Positions 58,365 through 64,000 of a DNA stretch of 64,000 nucleotides are shown piece after piece. Position numbers and translations under genes: made by a program. The notes under the pieces were generated by a model. The model saw only the letters and a program-made list of their open reading frames with translations. It did not search any database and was not told the origin of the DNA. Source of the DNA: Actinocrinis puniceicyclus (lineage in GTDB: Bacteria > Actinomycetota > Actinomycetes > Streptomycetales > Catenulisporaceae); NCBI RefSeq assembly GCF_018283645.1, contig NZ_JAGSXH010000005.1, forward strand, positions 1-64,000. Reading direction: 5' to 3'. Positions within the stretch are counted from its first letter, which is position 1. Every line of letters begins with the position of its first letter.

Positions 58365-59336
58365 ATGAGCCGTGCCGCGAAGCCCGGTGCCCTGGCCCGG
58401 GCGCTCGCCGCCGGACCGGTCGTGCTCGACGGCGGGATGTCCAATCAGCTGGAAGCCTGCGGGCACGACCTGTCCGACGCGCTGTGGACCGCGCGGCTGC
58501 TCGCGCAGCGGCCCGACGCCATCGCCGCCGCACACGCCGCGTACTTCGCCGCGGGCGCGCAGGTCGCGATCACGGCCAGCTACCAGGCGAGCTTCGAGGG
58601 CTTCGCGCGCCGGGGTCTCAGCCGCGACCAGGCCGCCGGGCTGCTGCGGCGCAGCGTGGAACTGGCCCGCCGCGCCGCCCGGTCCACGCCGTACGAAACG
58701 GGCGCGCCCGACCCGCCCCCGCCACGGTTCGTCGCGGCCTCCGTGGGGCCGTATGGCGCGGTTCTCGCGGACGGCTCCGAATACCGCGGGCGGTACGGGC
58801 TGACCGTCGCGCAACTCGAGACCTTCCACCGGCCGCGTATCGAAACGCTCGCCGACGCGGCGCCCGACGCGCTCGCCCTCGAAACCATCCCCGACCTCGA
58901 CGAGGCGGAGGCACTGCTGCGCGTCGCCGGTTCGGTCGGCTTGCCGTGCTGGCTGTCCTACACCATCGCCGGCGGACACACCCGCGCCGGGCAGCCGCTC
59001 GGCGAGGCCTTCGCACTCGCCCGCGGCACGGACGCGGTCATCGCCGTCGGGGTCAACTGCTGCGCCCCGGCCGACGTCGCCGACGCGGTGCGCCTCGCCG
59101 CCGAGACGACCGGCAAGCCCGTGGTCGCCTACCCCAACAGCGGCGAGACGTGGGACGCCGCCACACATGCGTGGCAGGGCTCGAACTCGTTCGACGCGGC
59201 CCTCGTGCGCTCCTGGGCGACGGCCGGCGCGCGGCTGATCGGCGGCTGCTGCCGGGTCGGCCCGGAGGGAATCGCGGCGCTCGCCCGAGCGCTGAAACAG
59301 CCGTCCCCCGCCACGCGACACATCGGTAAGGTCTGA
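58365..59336 (+). CDS. mmuM: Homocysteine S-methyltransferase
   Basis: The 323-aa barrel enzyme has the zinc-binding cysteines in GVNCCAP and the C-terminal LIGGCCRVGP, plus the N-terminal VVLDGGMSNQLE expected of MmuM. It methylates homocysteine using S-methylmethionine or AdoMet. ATG 58365 lies seven bases after a TATGCT -10-like box and has no ribosome binding site, so a leaderless mRNA is probable. The CE7 gene begins two bases after its stop. Confidence 0.92.
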   Translation: MSRAAKPGALARALAAGPVVLDGGMSNQLEACGHDLSDALWTARLLAQRPDAIAAAHAAYFAAGAQVAITASYQASFEGFARRGLSRDQAAGLLRRSVELARRAARSTPYETGAPDPPPPRFVAASVGPYGAVLADGSEYRGRYGLTVAQLETFHRPRIETLADAAPDALALETIPDLDEAEALLRVAGSVGLPCWLSYTIAGGHTRAGQPLGEAFALARGTDAVIAVGVNCCAPADVADAVRLAAETTGKPVVAYPNSGETWDAATHAWQGSNSFDAALVRSWATAGARLIGGCCRVGPEGIAALARALKQPSPATRHIGKV

Positions 59337-59338
59337 AC

Positions 59339-60310
59339 ATGGCGTTCATAGACAAGGACCTCGACGAACTCGTCGGCTACCTGCCCGCCCGCACCGAACC
59401 CGGCGACTTCGCGGCGTTCTGGTCCGACACCCTCGCCGCGGCCCGCTCACACCCCCTGGACGCCGCGTTCACCGCGCTGGAGAGCCCCCTGACGACCGTC
59501 GTCGTCGAGGACGCGACCTTCCGCGGATACGGCGGCCAGCCGATCAAGGGCTGGATGCTGCGCCCGGCCGCCGCCACCGGCCCGCTGCCGGCCATCGTCG
59601 AGTACGTCGGCTACGGCGGCGGCCGCGGCCTGCACTTCGAGCGCCTGCTGTGGGCCAGCGCCGGCTACGCGCACTTCGTCATGGACACCCGCGGGCAGGG
59701 CGCCGGCTGGTCGGTGGGTGAGACCCCTGACGACTTCGCCGACGGCAACGGACCGGCGTACCCGGGCGTGATGACCCGCGGCATCCTCGCCCCGGAGACG
59801 TACTACTACCGGCGGCTGTACACGGACGCGGTCCGCGCGGTCGAGGCCGCCCGCTCGCATCCGCACGTCGACGGCTCGCGGATCGTCGTGCACGGCGGCA
59901 GCCAGGGCGGCGGGCTCGCGCTCGCCGTCGCAGGGCTCGTAGGCGACCTGGCCGGGGTGCTCGCGGACGTGCCGTTCCTCCAGCACCTGCGCCACGCCAC
60001 CGAGATCACCGACGGCTTCCCCTACAAGGAGATCGCCAACTTCTGCAAGGTGCACCGGGACAAGACCGAGCAGGTTTTCAGGACCCTGTCGTACTTCGAC
60101 GGGCTCAACTTCGCCGTGCGGGCCGGCGCCCCGGCGCTGTACTCGGTCGCCCTGATGGACGAGATCTGCCCGCCGTCGACCGTGTTCGCCTCCTACAACC
60201 ACTACGCCGGGCCGAAGGAGATCACGGTCTACCCGTACAACGGCCACGAGGGCGGCCAGGCACACCAGGTGCCCGCCGCCCTCTCCTTCGCCGCCGCCGT
60301 CACCAAATAG
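59339..60310 (+). CDS. CE7-family acetyl esterase (acetyl xylan esterase/cephalosporin C deacetylase)
   Basis: The 323-aa enzyme has the RGQG motif (MDTRGQGAG), the nucleophile elbow HGGSQGGGLA (Ser near 183), Asp in SVALMDEICPPS and the HE motif NGHEGGQAH, all diagnostic of CE7. No signal peptide, so it acts in the cytosol on imported acetylated oligosaccharides. It starts two bases after mmuM and converges on an oligopeptide-type ABC operon, which could import its substrate. Confidence 0.92.
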   Translation: MAFIDKDLDELVGYLPARTEPGDFAAFWSDTLAAARSHPLDAAFTALESPLTTVVVEDATFRGYGGQPIKGWMLRPAAATGPLPAIVEYVGYGGGRGLHFERLLWASAGYAHFVMDTRGQGAGWSVGETPDDFADGNGPAYPGVMTRGILAPETYYYRRLYTDAVRAVEAARSHPHVDGSRIVVHGGSQGGGLALAVAGLVGDLAGVLADVPFLQHLRHATEITDGFPYKEIANFCKVHRDKTEQVFRTLSYFDGLNFAVRAGAPALYSVALMDEICPPSTVFASYNHYAGPKEITVYPYNGHEGGQAHQVPAALSFAAAVTK

Positions 60311-60316
60311 CGGCCG

Positions 60317-60350
60317 TACACCGGGTGTCGCGCGGGTGTCGCGCGGTGTA
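60317..60350. terminator. Weak hairpin between convergent transcripts
   Basis: TACACCG / CGGTGTA arms enclose a duplicated CGGGTGTCGCG segment, between the esterase stop and the ABC transporter stop. No T-run follows, so the call is tentative. Confidence 0.4.
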
Positions 60351-60375
60351 ACGCAATCGCGTGGTGCTGACCCTC

Positions 60376-61449
60376 TTAGTCTGCGGAGTCGGCGGCCGGT
60401 GCGGCGGCCGCCGACTCGTCCAGTAACCAGCACCGCGCCGCATGGCCCGCGCCGCCGGCGCCTGCCCCGGGAACCGACCCCTTCACCGCGGGCAGGTCCG
60501 GCGGCCGGGTCGCGCAGACCGGCATCGCGAACGGACAGCGGCTGCGGAACCGGCAGCCCTGATCGAGCACTGATTCCCGGTGCTCGGCCGCGCGCGTGTC
60601 GCGCAGCGCGGCCCGCTGCGCCCGCGCCTCGGCCAGCGCGGCCCGACTCACCGTCGGATCGGGTGCGGCCGCGGCCAGCATCCGGGTGTAAGGGTGCGCG
60701 GGATGCAGGATCACCTGGTCGCTCGGCCCGCGTTCGACCACCTCGCCGCGGTACATCACCATGATCTGCGACGAGAAGTGCCGCGCGGTGGCCAGATCGT
60801 GCGTGACGTACAGCAGCGCCAGGTCGCGGTCCTGCTTGAGCCGGTCCAGCAGGTTGAGGATCTCCAGCCGGATCGAGACGTCGAGCATCGAGACCGGTTC
60901 GTCCGCCAGCAGCACCTTCGGGTCCGTCGCCAGGGCGCGCGCGATCGCCACCCGCTGGCGCTGCCCTCCGGACAGCTCGTGCGGGTGCTTGCGCGCCACG
61001 TCCTCGGCCGGGGTCAGGTTCACCGAGCGCAGCAGGTCGAGCACGGCGGCCTCCAGCTTCGGGCCGCGCCGGTGACCGCCGTGCAGCAGCAGCGGCCGGC
61101 GCAGATGGTGCGCGACCGTGTGCATCGGGTTGAGCGAGGCGAACGGGTCCTGGAAGACCAGTTGCATGGTCTTGTGATACGCCTTGCGTTTCGCCCGCCT
61201 GCCGCGCGGCAGGCCGCGCTCCACCCCGTCCGCGGCGTCGACACCGCGCAGCAGGATCTCGCCCGCGCTGGGCTTGACGAAGCGGCTCAGGGTACGTACC
61301 ACCGTGGACTTCCCGCTGCCGCTCTCCCCGACCAGCGCGAGGGTCTGGCCGGGTTCCAGCGCGAAGGACAGAGCGTCCACCGCGCGGAAGCGGGAGCCGC
61401 CGCGCTGGCGGTAGTCGACGGTCAGATCGGTGACGGTCAGCGCGCTCAT
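60376..61449 (-). CDS. Oligopeptide/dipeptide ABC transporter ATPase (DppF/OppF type)
   Basis: The 357-aa ATPase has Walker A GESGSGKST, Q-loop LVFQDPFASLNP, signature LSGGQRQRVAIARALA, Walker B VLLADEPVSMLD and the C-terminal oligopeptide-transporter domain with CRFRSRCPFAMPVC cysteines. Start ATG 61449 overlaps the upstream ATPase stop (ATGA). It works with the DppD-type subunit. Confidence 0.93.
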   Translation of the reverse strand: MSALTVTDLTVDYRQRGGSRFRAVDALSFALEPGQTLALVGESGSGKSTVVRTLSRFVKPSAGEILLRGVDAADGVERGLPRGRRAKRKAYHKTMQLVFQDPFASLNPMHTVAHHLRRPLLLHGGHRRGPKLEAAVLDLLRSVNLTPAEDVARKHPHELSGGQRQRVAIARALATDPKVLLADEPVSMLDVSIRLEILNLLDRLKQDRDLALLYVTHDLATARHFSSQIMVMYRGEVVERGPSDQVILHPAHPYTRMLAAAAPDPTVSRAALAEARAQRAALRDTRAAEHRESVLDQGCRFRSRCPFAMPVCATRPPDLPAVKGSVPGAGAGGAGHAARCWLLDESAAAAPAADSAD

Positions 61450-62504
61450 CGGCCGCCCTCGCTGGAGTAGTCGTCATGGGCAGGGTCATGCAGGTGGCAG
61501 GCGACCGGCCACCCTCCGGCGGGCGCGCGCAGCGGCGGGGTGATTTCGCGACAGGGTTCGAACACCGATTCGCAGCGCGGCGCGAAGGGACAGCCGACCA
61601 GCGCCTCGCGCAGGTCCGGCGGATTTCCCGGGATTCCGTGCATTTCGCGGCGCTGCCCGCGCAGGTCGGGGAACGAGCGCAGCAGGCCGCGGGTGTAAGG
61701 GTGCAGCGGCTCGGTGGCGACCTGTTCGGCCGGGGCGTACTCGACCACCTGTCCCGCGTACATCACGGCGAGCCGGTCGCTGATCTCCAGCAGCAGCGCC
61801 AGGTCGTGGGTGATGAAGACCACTGAGAAGCCCAGTTCGGCGCGCAGCCGCTCCACCTCGTCCAGGATCTCCCGCTGCACCAGCACGTCCAGTGCCGTGG
61901 TGGGCTCGTCCATCACCACGATCTCCGGTTCCAGGGCCAGCGCCATGGCGATCACCACGCGCTGGCGCATGCCGCCGGACAGCTCGTGCGGAAAGGAACG
62001 CAGCCGCCTGGGGTCAATGCCCACCATCTCCAGCAACTGCCCGGCGCGGGCGCGGCGCGCGGCCTTGTCCATGCCCGGCCGGTGCGTGCGGAAGATGTCG
62101 TCCATCTGGCTGCCGATGCCGGTGACCGGGTTCAGGGCGTTCATCGCGCTCTGGAAGACCATCGAGATCTTGTTCCAGCGAAACTCCCGCAGCCGGTCGC
62201 CGGAGAGGGCGGCCAGGTCGATCACTTCGCCGTCGCGGCCGTAGTACTCGACCACACCCGCTGTCATCCGGGCCGGCGGCCGCAGCATCCGGGTCAGCGC
62301 GTATGCGAAGGTTGACTTACCGCAGCCGCTCTCCCCCACGATGCCGAGCACCTCGCCGCGCCGCAGTTCCAGCGACACCTCGCGCACGGCCCTGGTCGGG
62401 CGGCTGCCGGCGTATTCGACGCTTACGTTGCTCGCGCGCAGGACGAGATCCGTGCCCAGGCCGCTGGAGTCGTCGCGCGTCTCGGTTCCGGTGCTGGGGA
62501 TCAC
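61446..62504 (-). CDS. Oligopeptide/dipeptide ABC transporter ATPase (DppD/OppD type)
   Basis: The 352-aa ATPase has Walker A GESGCGKST, Q-loop MVFQSAMNALNP, signature LSGGMRQRVVIAMALA and Walker B IVVMDEPTTALD, and the C-terminal FAPRCESVFEPC segment. GTG 62504 overlaps the stop of the permease gene (GTGA). The upstream open frame to 62663 lies inside the permease gene and is a shadow. Confidence 0.93.
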   Translation of the reverse strand: MIPSTGTETRDDSSGLGTDLVLRASNVSVEYAGSRPTRAVREVSLELRRGEVLGIVGESGCGKSTFAYALTRMLRPPARMTAGVVEYYGRDGEVIDLAALSGDRLREFRWNKISMVFQSAMNALNPVTGIGSQMDDIFRTHRPGMDKAARRARAGQLLEMVGIDPRRLRSFPHELSGGMRQRVVIAMALALEPEIVVMDEPTTALDVLVQREILDEVERLRAELGFSVVFITHDLALLLEISDRLAVMYAGQVVEYAPAEQVATEPLHPYTRGLLRSFPDLRGQRREMHGIPGNPPDLREALVGCPFAPRCESVFEPCREITPPLRAPAGGWPVACHLHDPAHDDYSSEGGR

Positions 62505-63448
62505 TGGCCGGTCTCCGTTCCGTCTGCGCGCGCGGCGCGCCGGGCGCGCGGCTCGCGGTACACGCGCAACCTGGGATTGAGCAGTTCGTCGAGCCCGAAG
62601 TTGATCAGCGCCAGACCCGCGCCGAGCAGCGCGATGCACAGGCCGGGCGGGGCGAACCACCACCAGTCTCCCGAGGAGAGCGCCTGGGCGTTCTGCGCGA
62701 AGTACAGGGTGTTGCCCCAGGTCAGCAGGTCAGGACTTTGCAGTCCGAGGAAGGCGAGGCCCGCCTGCGCGAGGATCGCGAAGATCATCGCGAACAGGTA
62801 CTGCGAGACGATGATGGGCAGCTCGTTCGGCATGATCTCCACCAGCACGATGCGCCAGACCGGTTCGCCGAGCGCCTTGGACGCGAGCACGTAGTCCCGG
62901 TTGCGGATCGAGAGCGTCTGCCCGCGCAGCACCCGCGCGGAGGCCGCCCAACTGGTCAGCGCGATCACGAAGACGGTCGGCAGCAGGCCGGTGTTCTTCA
63001 CGAACGCGGCGACCACGATGACCAGCGGCAGCGTCGGGATCACCAGTGCCACGTTGGACAGCAGCGCGAGCGCCTCGTCCACCCAGCCGCCCGCGTAGCC
63101 GCCGCCGATCCCGATCACGACGGACACCACGGTGGCGATCAGGCCGGCCGCCGCGCCGATCTCCAGGGTGGCCCGGGCGCCCACCACGGTCTGCGCGAAC
63201 ACGTCCTGGCCGATGTCGGTGGTGCCGAACCAGTGCGCGGCCGAGGGCCCGGCGTGCTGGACCGTGCCGACCAGGTTCGGGTTGCCGAAGAACAGCGGCC
63301 CGACGACGCCGAGCAGGACGAAGAACCCGACGATGCAGAGCCCCGCGATCAGGCGGCGGGAGCGCAGCGCGGTGCGCAGTACGCCGGAGCCGCGCACCGC
63401 GGCCTCGGCGGGGGCTTCCACCAACTGTGTGGTGACGGTGGCCGGCAC
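62501..63448 (-). CDS. ABC transporter permease (DppC/OppC type)
   Basis: The 315-aa membrane protein has six helices; the N-terminal helix precedes the periplasmic HWFGTTDIGQDVFAQ motif typical of OppC, and the EAA loop lies around LASKALGEPVWRIVLVEIMPN. The C-terminus is long, Arg-rich and cytosolic. GTG 63448 follows the stop of the partner permease after one base. Confidence 0.92.
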   Translation of the reverse strand: MPATVTTQLVEAPAEAAVRGSGVLRTALRSRRLIAGLCIVGFFVLLGVVGPLFFGNPNLVGTVQHAGPSAAHWFGTTDIGQDVFAQTVVGARATLEIGAAAGLIATVVSVVIGIGGGYAGGWVDEALALLSNVALVIPTLPLVIVVAAFVKNTGLLPTVFVIALTSWAASARVLRGQTLSIRNRDYVLASKALGEPVWRIVLVEIMPNELPIIVSQYLFAMIFAILAQAGLAFLGLQSPDLLTWGNTLYFAQNAQALSSGDWWWFAPPGLCIALLGAGLALINFGLDELLNPRLRVYREPRARRAARADGTETGQ

Positions 63449-63449
63449 C

Positions 63450-64000
63450 TCAGGCCTCCTTCGTGCGCGGGTCGATGAAGCCGTACAGGAGGTCCACCAG
63501 CAGGTTCGCGCCGAGCACGGCGAAGCTGATGGCCAGGAAGATCCCCTGCATCAGCGGGTAGTCCTGGTTCTGCACCGCGGCGAACAGCAGGTTGCCGACG
63601 CCCGGGTAGTTGAAGACCTGCTCCATCACGATCTGTCCGGTCACCACGAAGCCGATGGACACGGCGAAGCCCGACACGCTGGGCAGGACGGCGTTGCGCG
63701 CGGCGTACTTCGCCATCACCCGCAGCGGGGTCAGGCCCTTGGCCTCGGCCGCGACGACGTAGTCCTCGGCCAGCGTCGCGACCATCATGTTGCGCATGCC
63801 CAACAGCCAGCCGCCGACGGAGGCGACGATCAGCGTGATCGCGGGCAGCAGCGAGTGCTGGATCGCGGAGGAGATGAAGGCACCGTTCCAGCCGACGTCC
63901 AGCGCCGGATCGAAGCCGCCCTGTGCCGGGAAGATCTGCCAGGTGTTCGCGAAGAGGTAGACCAGCAGCAGCGCCAGCCAGAAGTACGGCACCGCGGTCA
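63450..64000 (-). CDS. ABC transporter permease (DppB/OppB type), 5' end beyond the window
   Basis: The visible 183 residues are the C-terminal part of an OppB-like permease: QHSLLPAITL, the EAA loop DYVVAAEAKGLTPLRVMAKYAARN, the VMEQVFNYPGVGNL segment and the end LLYGFIDPRTKEA. The start and N-terminal helices lie to the right of the window, as must any substrate-binding protein. The reading frame is open to the edge. Confidence 0.92.
   Translation of the reverse strand, partial: TAVPYFWLALLLVYLFANTWQIFPAQGGFDPALDVGWNGAFISSAIQHSLLPAITLIVASVGGWLLGMRNMMVATLAEDYVVAAEAKGLTPLRVMAKYAARNAVLPSVSGFAVSIGFVVTGQIVMEQVFNYPGVGNLLFAAVQNQDYPLMQGIFLAISFAVLGANLLVDLLYGFIDPRTKEA

Overview
The window is a high-GC actinobacterial chromosome segment. 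Evidence is the roughly 70% GC with strong GC bias at third codon positions, frequent GTG starts, ATGA/GTGA stop-start overlaps, MmyB-type XRE, TetR, LuxR and AfsR-like regulators, Ser/Pro-linked CBM2 cellulase architecture and signs of leaderless transcripts. A Streptomycetales or Catenulisporales relative is likely, but the genus cannot be fixed from this sequence.

Layout: (1) 1-1.3 kb: the 3' half of a tRNA-Arg(CCG) at 231-271 without its 5' half, a probable attachment-site remnant of an integrated element to the left, followed by a terminator and a toxin-antitoxin pair whose promoter carries three TGTACA palindromes. (2) 1.5-3.4 kb: a divergent MmyB-like regulator and SDR. (3) 3.6-14.2 kb: one minus-strand operon coding for an unrecognised natural product. 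It encodes a stand-alone NRPS condensation protein, a fused double ATP-grasp ligase, an MFS exporter, a carrier protein, an SDR, an acyl-adenylating ligase, a NeuD-like acyltransferase, a flavin-dependent halogenase-like protein and an RBBP9-type hydrolase. There is no modular NRPS. (4) 15.0-23.5 kb: a complete type III Wadjet (JetABCD) anti-plasmid operon, divergent from a pRiA4b-ORF3-domain protein. (5) 25.4-28.8 kb: two regulator/oxidoreductase pairs with clear operators. (6) 28.9-33.3 kb: a membrane protein-histidine kinase-LuxR regulator operon, a divergent membrane protein and an SDR. (7) 33.3-35.4 kb: a compact arsenic locus (ArsC, aquaglyceroporin, ArsR fused to a second ArsC-like domain). 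(8) 35.5-41 kb: a hypothetical gene, an SRAP (YedK/HMCES) protein, an XRE-NB-ARC-TPR regulator and two hypothetical genes that share a helical module.

(9) 41.1-44.7 kb: a secreted CBM2-GH5 cellulase, about 0.9 kb without a convincing gene, and a secreted Amidase_3. (10) 44.8-54.6 kb: a truncated GNAT gene and a catabolic island for an unknown carboxylic acid. The island has two acyl-CoA dehydrogenase subunits and an APH-family kinase-like protein divergent from a CoA ligase, a third acyl-CoA dehydrogenase and a TetR regulator, followed by an MHS-type transporter. Related operators lie before both halves and the transporter. (11) 54.8-60.3 kb: a Na+/H+ antiporter, a deletion-scarred AlbA_2 ATP-binding gene overlapping a ParA-like ATPase gene, homocysteine S-methyltransferase and a CE7 acetyl esterase. 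(12) 60.4-64.0 kb: a dipeptide/oligopeptide-type ABC transporter operon that runs off the right edge.

The window mixes housekeeping and catabolic genes with accessory material (att remnant, toxin-antitoxin, Wadjet, biosynthetic operon, broken AlbA_2/ParA pair), most densely in the left 25 kb. The most novel part is the 10.6-kb biosynthetic operon: its parts suggest a small halogenated or oxidised peptide-like molecule built by ATP-grasp and stand-alone condensation chemistry.
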